Below, piece by piece: positions 16,409-24,289 of a stretch of 35,736 nucleotides of DNA. Every line of letters starts with the position of its first letter. Position 1 is the stretch's first letter. Under the pieces are notes generated by a model. That model was not told the origin of the DNA. It ran no database searches and was given only the letters and a program-made list of their open reading frames with translations. The DNA comes from Syntrophomonas sp. (GTDB taxonomy: Bacteria; Bacillota; Syntrophomonadia; Syntrophomonadales; Syntrophomonadaceae), in contig PWPP01000118.1 in assembly GCA_003558625.1 (NCBI GenBank), forward strand, positions 1 through 35,736. Direction: 5' to 3'. The translations under genes were made by a program, and so were the position numbers.

Positions 16409-16981
16409 GTGACCAAGTATTCTCTGGAGGAAGAAATAAAGATCAAAGCCCAGAAAGCGAGAAGTGTTGCACGGTATATGTATAGCACACGGGATTTGGT
16501 GGAAGATCAAATTATTAAAGCCCAGGAAAAGGGGTTTTTTGATAATCTTGAAGGAGCAGGAAAAGAGATTAAATTCGAAGAGAACCCATACGAACCTCCT
16601 GAACTCAGGATGGTATTCAAGCTGCTAAAGGATAACAATTTTGCACCATATTGGATTGAGCTGGGAAAAGAAATTGATGCTGACCTGGAAGCCTTTTGGA
16701 AAGAAGCTGATTATTTTAAACGTTACTGCGTTTCTTTTTATAAAGACAAGAATACCCAAACCAAAATCAACCGATTTGAGAAAAAGAAAGCGCATTTTTA
16801 TTATGAATGCAAGTTAAAATTGCAAAAGCTAAATGATAAAATCAACAATTTCAATTTACATTGTCCCACTTTCAGAATCACCCGGGGTAATTTAAACATA
16901 ACCGATGAAATGAACAAGGTGGTCCAACTGATTGAAGCTGCTATGGAAGAGGCCTTGCGAAAAGCCCGTAAACAATTTTAA
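16409..16981 (+). CDS. DUF1992 family (DnaJ-C28-like conserved domain) protein
   Basis: This 190-residue soluble protein matches the DUF1992 domain found in bacterial YhdN-like proteins and eukaryotic DNAJC28. The key stretch runs VEDQIIKAQEKGFFDNLEGAGK and continues with the PYEPPELRM and APYWIELGKEID segments (about residues 27-87). There is no J domain. The rest is a basic, probably coiled-coil helical tail. I chose the GTG at 16409, preceded by GGAGGAGGG, rather than an in-frame ATG at 16379 that lies inside scpB. Its function is unknown. Confidence 0.85.
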   Translation: MTKYSLEEEIKIKAQKARSVARYMYSTRDLVEDQIIKAQEKGFFDNLEGAGKEIKFEENPYEPPELRMVFKLLKDNNFAPYWIELGKEIDADLEAFWKEADYFKRYCVSFYKDKNTQTKINRFEKKKAHFYYECKLKLQKLNDKINNFNLHCPTFRITRGNLNITDEMNKVVQLIEAAMEEALRKARKQF

Positions 16982-17040
16982 TCATACGTCATGTATATAA
17001 CAGATCCAGGCAAAAATCACAGAGAACAAGGAGGATGTAT

Positions 17041-17670
17041 ATGTTATTGGATCTTAGGGTAAAGGATTTTGTAGACCAATTGGCCACTGAAGCTCCTACC
17101 CCCGGTGGCGGGAGTGTTGCAGCCATTGCCGGGGCTTTAGGGGCGGGGTTAATATCTATGGTATGTCGCCTGACCTTGGGTAAAAAAGGGTATGAAGCCG
17201 TGGAAGAGGATATGAAAATTATTTTGGAAAAAAGCGAAGCATTAAGAATGAGAATGTTGCAATTAATCGATGAAGACAGCCACGCTTTTGATCAGGTGAT
17301 GAGCGGTTTTAAGCTGCCCCAAAGAGATGATCAGGAAAAAGCTCATAGAGCTCGCTTTCTGCAAGAAGCCTATAAGAAAGCCTCTGATACCCCGTTTGCA
17401 ATAGCAGAATATTGTTTGCAAATCCTGCTCTTAGCAGAAAAAGCAATTACCCGGGGGAACAAAAATCTTATCAGTGATGTGGGAGTGGCAGCAAAGGTTA
17501 CAGCAGCAGCTTTAGAAAGTGCATTTATGAATATAGATATAAATCTTCCTGCGATTAAAGACCGGGACTATGTGGCTAATATGAAAACCAATATGCAGGA
17601 AATCAAATACCAGGCCGAAGCCAGCACCCAGAAGACCTATCTGGAATATGATGCAATAATGGGGTCATGA
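17041..17670 (+). CDS. fchA: Methenyltetrahydrofolate cyclohydrolase/cyclodeaminase family protein
   Basis: The 209-residue protein belongs to the formiminotetrahydrofolate cyclodeaminase family. In clostridia and acetogens, stand-alone members (FchA) hydrolyse methenyl-THF to formyl-THF in the one-carbon pathway. The N-terminal LATEAPTPGGGSVAAIAGALGAGLI motif and the C-terminal NLPAIKDRDYV segment are diagnostic. AAGGAGG at 17028-17034 fits the ATG at 17041 (6 bases), not the in-frame ATG at 17035. Lying 71 bases before fhs, it most likely works in series with it. True formimino-THF cyclodeaminase activity in histidine or purine breakdown is the alternative. Confidence 0.88.
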   Translation: MLLDLRVKDFVDQLATEAPTPGGGSVAAIAGALGAGLISMVCRLTLGKKGYEAVEEDMKIILEKSEALRMRMLQLIDEDSHAFDQVMSGFKLPQRDDQEKAHRARFLQEAYKKASDTPFAIAEYCLQILLLAEKAITRGNKNLISDVGVAAKVTAAALESAFMNIDINLPAIKDRDYVANMKTNMQEIKYQAEASTQKTYLEYDAIMGS

Positions 17671-17741
17671 AGAATGTATCAAAAAAATGGTTATTGGGTG
17701 TAACTGCGCTATAGATCCAATAAATATTGAGGAGGGAAAGT

Positions 17742-19409
17742 ATGAAAAGTGATATAGAAATTGCCCAAACGACTTCCATGAAACCCATTAAGGATGTTGC
17801 CGGCACACTGGGTTTAGACGCAGATGACATTGAGCTTTACGGCCCTTATAAGGCCAAGATATCCTTAGAGGTCAGGGAAAAACTTAAAGACAAACCGGAT
17901 GGGAGATTAATTTTGGTCACGGCGATAAATCCTACCCCGGCGGGCGAAGGTAAAACAACCACAACAATTGGCCTGGGCATGGCCTTAAACCGCATGGGCA
18001 AAAAAGCGATTATTGCATTGCGGGAGCCTTCTTTAGGTCCTAGCTTTGGTCTTAAGGGGGGAGCCACGGGCGGAGGCTATTCCCAGCTGGTTCCCATGGA
18101 AGATATAAATCTACATTTTACCGGGGATATTCATGCAGTAACAACCAGCCACAATCTGTTAGCCGCAATGCTTGATAACAGCATCCACCAGGGAAATCCC
18201 CTCAATATTGATCCTCGTAGAATTGTGTTAAGAAGAGTGATGGATCTGAATGAACGAGCACTCCGCAATATCGTCATTGGCCTGGGGGGCACGGCCCATG
18301 GGGTTCCCCGTGAATCTGGCTTTGACATTACGGTTGCTTCTGAAGTAATGGCTTGTCTGTGCCTGGCTGTTGACCTGAATGATATGAAAAAACGGCTGGA
18401 ACGGATTATTGTTGCTTATACCTATGAAGGACAACCAGTCACGGCCCTGGACTTAAAAGTTACGGGTTCTATGACGTTGTTATTAAAGGATGCCATTAAA
18501 CCTAACCTGGTGCAGACAACGGAAAATACTCCTGCTTTAGTCCATGGGGGTCCCTTTGCCAATATCGCCCACGGTTGCAATAGTATCGTGGCCACCTCTT
18601 TAGGGCTGAAACTAGGCGATTACCTGGTTACCGAAGCCGGGTTTGGAGCTGATCTGGGAGCGGAGAAATTTTTTAACCTAAAATGCAGGTATGGCGGGCT
18701 TCAACCGGATGCTGCAGTAGTCGTTGCTAGTATTCGAGCTTTAAAGATTCATGGGGGAGTGGAAAAGAGTGATGTGGACGAAAAAAACCTGGAGGCAGTA
18801 AAACGTGGCATGGCCAACCTGGAAAAACACCTGGACAACATAAAAGGGTTTGGCATCCCCGTAGTGGTAGCCCTGAACGAATTCCCCACTGACAGCGAAG
18901 ATGAAATAAATCTGATAGTTGAGAGATGTAATCATGAGGGAGCAGAAGTGGCGGTTTCCAGGGTTTGGTCTTCAGGCAGCGCCGGGGGCACAGAACTGGC
19001 TCAAAAGGTTATAATGGCGGCGGATAAGCCAGGCAGCTTTCATTACACGTATGCTTTGGAGCAACCCCTCAAAACGAAAATTGCAAGCATTTGCCGCCAG
19101 ATTTATGGAGCTGATGAAGTAAAATACTCGGACAAGGCAGACAAGTCGATAAGTCAGTATGAAGCCATGGGATATGGGGATCTTCCCATATGTATGGCCA
19201 AAACCCAATATTCCTTATCTGACGACCCCAGCCTTAAAGGAAGGCCATCTCACTTTGATATTACCGTTAGGGAAGTTGGATTATCGGCCGGAGCAGGTTT
19301 TATTGTCCCCCTGGCGGGATCTATCCTGACCATGCCCGGTTTGAGTAAGCATCCCAGTGCAGAAAAAATTGATATTTTACCAGACGGCAAGATTGTGGGT
19401 CTTTTTTAA
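17742..19409 (+). CDS. fhs: Formate-tetrahydrofolate ligase
   Basis: Fhs activates formate with ATP onto tetrahydrofolate, the entry to the methyl branch of the Wood-Ljungdahl pathway and a source of formyl-THF for biosynthesis. The 555-residue length is standard. The phosphate loop TPAGEGKTTT is at residues 65-74, and the GGATGGGYSQL, HFTGD and EAGFGADLGAEKFF motifs are all present. AGGAGGG at 17730-17736 selects the ATG at 17742 over an in-frame ATG at 17727. A 9-bp hairpin (17691-17699 with 17715-17723) lies just before the binding site. The gene is closed by the terminator at 19483. Confidence 0.97.
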   Translation: MKSDIEIAQTTSMKPIKDVAGTLGLDADDIELYGPYKAKISLEVREKLKDKPDGRLILVTAINPTPAGEGKTTTTIGLGMALNRMGKKAIIALREPSLGPSFGLKGGATGGGYSQLVPMEDINLHFTGDIHAVTTSHNLLAAMLDNSIHQGNPLNIDPRRIVLRRVMDLNERALRNIVIGLGGTAHGVPRESGFDITVASEVMACLCLAVDLNDMKKRLERIIVAYTYEGQPVTALDLKVTGSMTLLLKDAIKPNLVQTTENTPALVHGGPFANIAHGCNSIVATSLGLKLGDYLVTEAGFGADLGAEKFFNLKCRYGGLQPDAAVVVASIRALKIHGGVEKSDVDEKNLEAVKRGMANLEKHLDNIKGFGIPVVVALNEFPTDSEDEINLIVERCNHEGAEVAVSRVWSSGSAGGTELAQKVIMAADKPGSFHYTYALEQPLKTKIASICRQIYGADEVKYSDKADKSISQYEAMGYGDLPICMAKTQYSLSDDPSLKGRPSHFDITVREVGLSAGAGFIVPLAGSILTMPGLSKHPSAEKIDILPDGKIVGLF

Positions 19410-19482
19410 AGCGGCGTCTTCAGAGGCCAAAGTCCGTTTTTTTGGAGGGTAGACCTGGAAGAAATGGTATGATGATTGTATG

Positions 19483-19507
19483 AAGGGGGATTATGATCCC
19501 CCTTTTT
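19483..19507 (+). terminator. Intrinsic terminator after fhs
   Basis: AAGGGGGAT (19483-19491) pairs perfectly with ATCCCCCTT (19496-19504) around the loop TATG, followed by T residues to 19507. Its symmetry may also help end the folE transcript arriving on the other strand. Confidence 0.85.
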
Positions 19508-19545
19508 GGATGTCATAAAAGTAAAGCCTGGAAGCTCTATTCATT

Positions 19546-20121
19546 TTAAACGGTTTTATTAATCAGGGAAAACACCTCGGCCCTGGTTTGTAATCGTGTT
19601 TCAAACAAGCCCCGGACTGCTGAAGTAACGGTCAGAGCGCCTGGCTTTTTTATACCCCTCATACTCATACACATGTGTTCAGCTTCGATAACCACCGCAA
19701 CTCCCAAGGGATTTATTTCACGGTTGAGGCAGTCCGCAATTTGGGAAGTAAGTCTTTCCTGAAGCTGGGGGCGTTTGGCAAAAGCTTCAGCGACCCGGGC
19801 GAGCTTACTGATGCCAACTATTTTCCCCCCTCGTGGAATATAGGCCACATGGCATTGACCGAAAAAAGGCAGCAAGTGATGCTCGCACATAGAATACAAC
19901 GGGATGTTTTTAACCAATACCAGTTCATCATGATGTTCTGAAAAATATACCCGTAAAAGTTCCCGGGGTTCGCTGTGAATCCCGCTAAAGATTTCTTCAT
20001 ACATTTTCGCAACCCGTTCGGGGGTATCTATAAGCCCTTCTCTTTGTGGGTCTTCTCCGATGCCTTCTAGGATCATTTTCACAGCTTTTTCTATTATCTC
20101 TTTGTTAACCTTTTTTTTCAT
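19546..20121 (-). CDS. folE: GTP cyclohydrolase I
   Basis: FolE converts GTP to dihydroneopterin triphosphate, the first step to folates, and in many bacteria also feeds the queuosine precursor pathway. The 191-residue protein has the zinc ligands in MCEHHLLPFFG and CMSMRG, the GKIVGISKLARV segment and the QERLT motif. The frame extends upstream to a TTG at 20142, but the ATG at 20121 (MKKKVNKE) fits the usual length. It lies on the minus strand between fhs and the ADP-ribosylglycohydrolase homologue, so it does not form an operon with the folate genes to its left. Confidence 0.95.
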   Translation of the reverse strand: MKKKVNKEIIEKAVKMILEGIGEDPQREGLIDTPERVAKMYEEIFSGIHSEPRELLRVYFSEHHDELVLVKNIPLYSMCEHHLLPFFGQCHVAYIPRGGKIVGISKLARVAEAFAKRPQLQERLTSQIADCLNREINPLGVAVVIEAEHMCMSMRGIKKPGALTVTSAVRGLFETRLQTRAEVFSLINKTV

Positions 20122-20496
20122 GATATATCCCGGTTTCATCAAATTTAAAATCCATGAGGTTTAACACTTCATTTGTCATTGCGAAGGCAGTTCACTAATC
20201 ACAATGGAGCCACTTTTTCAGGAAGAAGATTTAAAAGGGGGAGCTGGAGCTCGTTCTTGAGAAAATCAAAAGGCCCAAACTATGTGCAACTCATGCCCTG
20301 AAAGCAGATGTTTTCTAAACTGCCTGAAACCCAGGTTATTCACCTGCCTTTCTTATACTCATTACGGTTATCGACATAAATATTTGCCGGTGCATGATTG
20401 GTCTGGCGAATAATGCCGGTTTATCATGTTTCATAAAACACACTAGGATCATTGTCATTTTAATTTATTCTACAGAAAAATGCCATGCTATTCTGA
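20122..20496. other. Intergenic region between folE and the ADP-ribosylglycohydrolase homologue
   Basis: This 375-base stretch should contain the folE promoter (minus strand) and the end of the upstream gene. I see no ORF with a binding site, no RNA gene and no strong terminator. A GTCATTGCGA at 20175-20184 resembles the head of a repeat common in many bacterial genomes, but the similarity stops after it. Confidence 0.4.
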
Positions 20497-21693
20497 TTAA
20501 AGCTTAAAAGGAAAGAATTTTTCAAAGCGTGACCGGCATTTTTTTCGATAGTCATTCTGCAGGGAGCAAAGGGTTTTTTCTAATTCATATAAGGAACCGA
20601 GGCCATTAACCGGACCGGTTTTATTGATCAGTGCCTGGGCGCGGTTTGTTATGGGCAGGATATGGTAAATCTGATTCAACCAGCGGGACGGTATCTTATC
20701 CCGGCCCAGACTGGCACCGTATAAAGCTCCACTCATAGCTCCGGTGGCGGCAGGATTTTCTGCTTCTTTAACGGCATCTGACAATGCCCCGGCGAAGCCG
20801 TCACCACTTACCAGAAAACGGGAGAAGATGGGCATAAAGGACTCCAGGGCAGAAGCAGAAGCCCGAAAATTACTTGTTGGTTTCCCCGGTTCCATTCTGA
20901 TCCCGGTCTCGGGGGAAGGGCTATGGAGGAGATCGGCTAATGTGCGAATGGCTTCTGAAACTTCATGCCGGGTGGTTTCGCTCCAATATACCATGGGATG
21001 TTCGCTTATCTGTAATTCTGCTTCATATATGAACCGGTATAAGGCCTTTAAAAAGGACGTATTTCTGATTGGGGGAGCGTTAAAAACATGACAGGAAATG
21101 GTATAAGCTACTACCGCTGCTAAGGCGATGGACCTGATATCCCGGTGTGTGATAATAGTGCATTCTGTTATGGCCTTGATTAATTCCATGTCATTATGAG
21201 CATAGTAAATCCCTAAGGGAGCAATTTTTGCTGCCGCTGCCATATCAAAACCATGTACTCCAGATTCATGGGGGGGTATAAAACCTAAAAGCCTGTTTAA
21301 AAATTTTTTAAAGGCCTGGTCTTCTCCCCGGAACAGACCCAGGGGATTCCGGGTTTGGTAGCGGGCCCATTGCAGATAAATTCCGGCCATATAACCAAGG
21401 TCTATTTTCTGGTGCAATTGCAATGTTTCCATTATAATCAGTGCTTGCTGGGCATGAAGGCTATAAAGACCGGGGAGTGTTATGTGATTTATAGCTCTTT
21501 GCACCTGATTCATTTGTTTCTCAGGGCTTCCCCGGGTGATGAATGAGGCTAGAGGGTCCATTGCAGAAATGTCCTGTAGGTGGTCCATTTTCTCAGGCAT
21601 CTTGTCCGGGGGGATTGTTTTTGTCAGGGTTCCTATAACATCGCCACAGACAAGGCCTAACAAAGCTCCCAGGGCTTTATCTTCATAAGTCAA
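20497..21693 (-). CDS. ADP-ribosylglycohydrolase family protein lacking metal-site aspartates
   Basis: The fold of this 398-residue protein is recognisable as DraG/ADP-ribosylglycohydrolase. It has ALLGLVCGDVIG at residues 10-21, the AAAAKIAPLGI segment at 152-162, ITHRDIRS at 181-188 and the C-terminal GAMSGALYGASLGRDKIPSRW at 318-338. Active members bind two Mg2+ ions through a TDDT motif and a GGDTDT motif. At the matching places this protein reads YSLHAQQAL (77-85) and AENPAATGA (311-319), so both aspartate pairs are absent. It is therefore probably not an active hydrolase and may bind a ligand or have a new role. The start is TTG, with AAAGGAG nine bases upstream. The gene stands alone, divergent from rluB. 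Confidence 0.8.
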   Translation of the reverse strand: MTYEDKALGALLGLVCGDVIGTLTKTIPPDKMPEKMDHLQDISAMDPLASFITRGSPEKQMNQVQRAINHITLPGLYSLHAQQALIIMETLQLHQKIDLGYMAGIYLQWARYQTRNPLGLFRGEDQAFKKFLNRLLGFIPPHESGVHGFDMAAAAKIAPLGIYYAHNDMELIKAITECTIITHRDIRSIALAAVVAYTISCHVFNAPPIRNTSFLKALYRFIYEAELQISEHPMVYWSETTRHEVSEAIRTLADLLHSPSPETGIRMEPGKPTSNFRASASALESFMPIFSRFLVSGDGFAGALSDAVKEAENPAATGAMSGALYGASLGRDKIPSRWLNQIYHILPITNRAQALINKTGPVNGLGSLYELEKTLCSLQNDYRKKCRSRFEKFFPFKL

Positions 21694-21812
21694 CTCTGTA
21701 TACTCCTTTATCTAAACTTGGTGATAGTAATATATAATAGAAAGACAATGAAATCATGCTTACATACTAACGTATTTTCAGACCGCAGCAAAGAGAAAAA
21801 GGTAGGTGCAGA

Positions 21813-22562
21813 ATGCGCATAGCAAAATATCTGGCTCATGCCGGGGTTGCATCACGGCGTGCAGCGGAAAACCTAATTATTCAGGGTAGGGTTAAAATAA
21901 ACGGGCAAGTGGTAACTGAACTGGGAGCCAGGATCAATGAAAAGCAGGATCGTATAGAAGTAAATGGCCAGATGGTAGCCTTGGAACCCAAAATATATGT
22001 ATTGCTCTACAAGCCCGCAAATTATCTATCCTCTGTGAAAGATCCATATTACCGGTCCACGGTACTAGACTTATTAAAAAATATTTCGGTCAGAATTTAT
22101 CCGGTGGGTCGTTTAGACTATGACACAGAGGGTTTGCTATTATTGACCAATGATGGTGAGTTTACCAATTTAATGCTTCATCCGCGATATAAAATCCGCA
22201 AGAAGTATGAAGTATGGGTAAAAGGATCTTTGGAGCGGGAGAAGTTAGGGCAATTAAAAAAAGGGGTTGTACTGGAAGAGGGTTTAACCAGTGCCGACCG
22301 GGTGGATGTTATAAGGCAGGAAAAGGATCGGACGTTGGTGGAAATCACGATACACGAAGGGAGGAAGAGGCAAGTAAAACGAATGATGCAAGCCCTGGGG
22401 AAACCGGTTTTGCATCTAAAAAGAACCGGATTTGCCTTTTTGACCTTGCAGGGATTAAAAGCTGGTGAGTACCGAGAATTAGTTGATTATGAAGTTGCGG
22501 AACTAATCCGTCTGGCCCGGGGAGAAATAGAACATAACCAGGAAAGAATAAACAGAAGGTAG
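21813..22562 (+). CDS. rluB: RluB/RsuA-family rRNA pseudouridine synthase
   Basis: This 249-residue enzyme converts a specific rRNA uridine to pseudouridine, in most Firmicutes homologues a 23S rRNA site near the peptidyl transferase centre. An S4 RNA-binding domain (residues 1-60, RIAKYLAHAGVASRRAAE) precedes the catalytic domain with GRLDYDTEGLLLLTND, in which D102 is the catalytic aspartate, and the C-terminal HEGRKRQVKRMM motif. A TATAAT at 21733-21738 is a possible -10 box. In clostridia this gene often follows scpB; here it is separated from it by about 5 kb, including minus-strand genes. Confidence 0.94.
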   Translation: MRIAKYLAHAGVASRRAAENLIIQGRVKINGQVVTELGARINEKQDRIEVNGQMVALEPKIYVLLYKPANYLSSVKDPYYRSTVLDLLKNISVRIYPVGRLDYDTEGLLLLTNDGEFTNLMLHPRYKIRKKYEVWVKGSLEREKLGQLKKGVVLEEGLTSADRVDVIRQEKDRTLVEITIHEGRKRQVKRMMQALGKPVLHLKRTGFAFLTLQGLKAGEYRELVDYEVAELIRLARGEIEHNQERINRR

Positions 22563-22654
22563 GGAACGGTACATTTTTTGATATATTTCCTCTTATTGTC
22601 TAAATGACCTTATTTTTTGGACAAATTTAAGGTAATATAAGGAAAATGATATGA

Positions 22655-23140
22655 ATGGTATTCAAGAACCCAAAGGTTATATTTTTGCGGGAAGGGGTTG
22701 AAGTTTTGGCCCGGTTAAGGATTAAAGTTCGATTGGATTATATGAGCCATGGCAAGACGGGAAAGTTTGGTTTTGGGGGTAAACATGTTGAACAGGCAGC
22801 TGATGAGATCAGACAGCAAAAAGTCACCATGCTTCGAAATGTGCCTTTACAGGCTATACATATTGAGGATATAGATATGAGCCAGGAGATCTATACCGTT
22901 TTTGATGACATAAAAAACAAGCCCGTTGCATATGCACCGGTCATGATAACGTTTCTATCCGATAGCATTGAAGAGACGTTGAAATTTTTTATGCAGGAAG
23001 AGTTTAGGACGGTAGAAATCCTGGAGCCGGAGGAATTTACCTTAAAAAAAGTAGAAATGGAGAAGCTGTTTTTTAAGATTGGCGAAGAGCTGAAAAATTA
23101 TAAAGAATATCTTGAGAAAAAAAACGAGAACTGGAAATAG
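22655..23140 (+). CDS. Conserved-looking protein of unknown function
   Basis: I do not recognise this 161-residue soluble protein. It has a strongly basic N-terminal third with VRLDYMSHGKTGKFGFGGKHVEQAADEI, an acidic middle and a C-terminal charged helix that may form a coiled coil (about residues 130-160). No signal peptide, membrane segment or metal-binding cysteines are seen. The codon use looks like that of its neighbours and the frame ends just before a strong terminator, which supports a real gene. The binding site (AAGGA at 22640-22644) is rather far from the ATG. It is the only gene in its unit. Confidence 0.6.
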   Translation: MVFKNPKVIFLREGVEVLARLRIKVRLDYMSHGKTGKFGFGGKHVEQAADEIRQQKVTMLRNVPLQAIHIEDIDMSQEIYTVFDDIKNKPVAYAPVMITFLSDSIEETLKFFMQEEFRTVEILEPEEFTLKKVEMEKLFFKIGEELKNYKEYLEKKNENWK

Positions 23141-23218
23141 TAAGCTTGCCAGCAATCGGGTTGCATTGGAAGGGCCTAGAGATACGTCCATGGCTTCAAC
23201 TATGTATTATTTAATGGG

Positions 23219-23243
23219 AAGGGAGGGAAATCCTCCCTTTTTT
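23219..23243 (+). terminator. Intrinsic terminator after the unknown gene
   Basis: AAGGGAGG (23219-23226) pairs with CCTCCCTT (23232-23239) around GAAAT, followed by TTTTTT. It insulates the kor operon promoter region downstream. Confidence 0.85.
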
Positions 23244-23270
23244 ATGCCCCAAAAACCATATTTGCTGCGA

Positions 23271-23369
23271 AATAAAGGGAATTTAAGCGCTTTATTCATA
23301 AAAATGCATTTTTATTATTGCTTTTCCCTTTATTCTGGTCTATCTTATTACTCAGTGAATAATAAGATA
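23271..23369 (+). promoter_or_regulatory. Palindrome-rich promoter region of the P-loop ATPase-kor operon
   Basis: Three dyads occur within 99 bases. A perfect 11-bp inverted repeat, AATAAAGGGAA (23271-23281) with TTCCCTTTATT (23324-23334), encloses an 18-base perfect palindrome, ATAAAAATGCATTTTTAT (23298-23315). A perfect 10-bp inverted repeat (23341-23350 with 23360-23369, 9-base loop) follows. A promoter candidate, TTGCTT (23318-23323), 17 bases, TATCTT (23341-23346), lies so that the palindrome abuts the -35 box and the last dyad covers the -10 box and start site. The arrangement looks like an operator set. The regulator is unknown; the palindrome resembles an ArgR/AhrC box. Confidence 0.5.
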
Positions 23370-23385
23370 TGAAAGGGTAAAGAAA

Positions 23386-24045
23386 TTGGGTAAAATTACA
23401 ATATTTTCTGGTGGTTTTGGCAGTGGCAAATCGGAAATAGCTCTAAATTATGCATTAGCAAAGCATACTCATGATCATCAGGTAATTTTAGCTGATTTGG
23501 ATTTTGTTAACCCTTTTTTTGTATCCCGGGATCTTAAAGACAGCCTGTTGCAAAAGGGGATAAAACTTCTATCACCAGAAGGTGATCTTTTTTTTGGCGA
23601 TGTTCCTCAGATCCCCCCCCACATGATTTCCTATTTAAAACAGGATATGAACATGGTCCTTGATATTGCCGGTGATGAAGTGGGCGCTTTAGTTTTAGGC
23701 TATCTAAGCCAGGATGTAAAGAACCGGGATTATGAATTCCTGCTGGTTTTAAATCCCTACAGGCCCTTTGCCCGGGAACTAAACGATGTTCTAAACCTAA
23801 AAAACAAGCTGGAAAAAGCCAGCCGGCTTCATTTTACGGGTATAGTCAGCAATCCCAATTTGGTTGAGGAAACCACGGAAGAAATTATTGCAAAGGGGCA
23901 CCGGAGAGTGGTGGATTACGCCACTGCTTTGGATTTACCCCTGCGTTTTTTAACGGTAGAAGAAAAGTTTTTCGCAGCATTCTCCCCCGAATATAAAAGC
24001 ATATTAAAAAAAATCACGTTATATTTGCGGCCTCATTGGCTTTAG
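23386..24045 (+). CDS. P-loop ATPase linked to 2-oxoacid:ferredoxin oxidoreductase
   Basis: This 219-residue protein has a Walker A motif GGFGSGKS at residues 9-16 and a LADLDFVNPFF segment near residue 35 that looks like the switch region of MinD/CobB-type NTPases. It lacks the extra N-terminal lysine of true MinD-type deviant Walker motifs. The rest contains VLDIAGDEVGALVLGYL, consistent with a Walker B-like strand. The gene starts with TTG after a GAAAGGG site and is followed after 24 bases by korD, so it is probably made together with the oxidoreductase. A role in cofactor or cluster maturation is a guess; no substrate is known. Confidence 0.75.
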   Translation: MGKITIFSGGFGSGKSEIALNYALAKHTHDHQVILADLDFVNPFFVSRDLKDSLLQKGIKLLSPEGDLFFGDVPQIPPHMISYLKQDMNMVLDIAGDEVGALVLGYLSQDVKNRDYEFLLVLNPYRPFARELNDVLNLKNKLEKASRLHFTGIVSNPNLVEETTEEIIAKGHRRVVDYATALDLPLRFLTVEEKFFAAFSPEYKSILKKITLYLRPHWL

Positions 24046-24069
24046 CAATTTGACAAGGGAGGAACAAAA

Positions 24070-24285
24070 ATGGCCCAAGGGTATCTAGAATTTGATGTTG
24101 CAAGATGCAAAGCCTGTGAGCTGTGTGTTTATTTTTGTCCCCGTGAAGCACTGGGCATGGATAAACATCGCCTAAATATTTTGGGGTTTAATCCCGTAAC
24201 CCTTATTAAGGCTGAAATGTGCAATGGATGCGGGATATGTGCCATGATGTGTCCAGATTCAGTGATAACAGTATTAAAGGAGTAA
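24070..24285 (+). CDS. korD: 2-oxoacid:ferredoxin oxidoreductase delta subunit (2[4Fe-4S] ferredoxin)
   Basis: This 71-residue ferredoxin-like subunit carries two complete CxxCxxCxxxC cluster motifs, beginning CKACELCVYFCP and CNGCGICAMMCP. It would pass electrons from the thiamine diphosphate site of the complex to free ferredoxin. AAGGGAGG lies just upstream and korA starts 4 bases after its stop. Confidence 0.93.
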   Translation: MAQGYLEFDVARCKACELCVYFCPREALGMDKHRLNILGFNPVTLIKAEMCNGCGICAMMCPDSVITVLKE

Positions 24286-24289
24286 TGGT

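Noticed and set aside
20175..20184. GTCATTGCGA resembling a widespread bacterial intergenic repeat
   Set aside because: Only about 10 bases match and no second copy or inverted partner was found in the window.
23112..23372. 86-codon frame running through a terminator and the kor promoter region
   Set aside because: It crosses a strong intrinsic terminator and the palindromes, starts inside the preceding gene and has no binding site.
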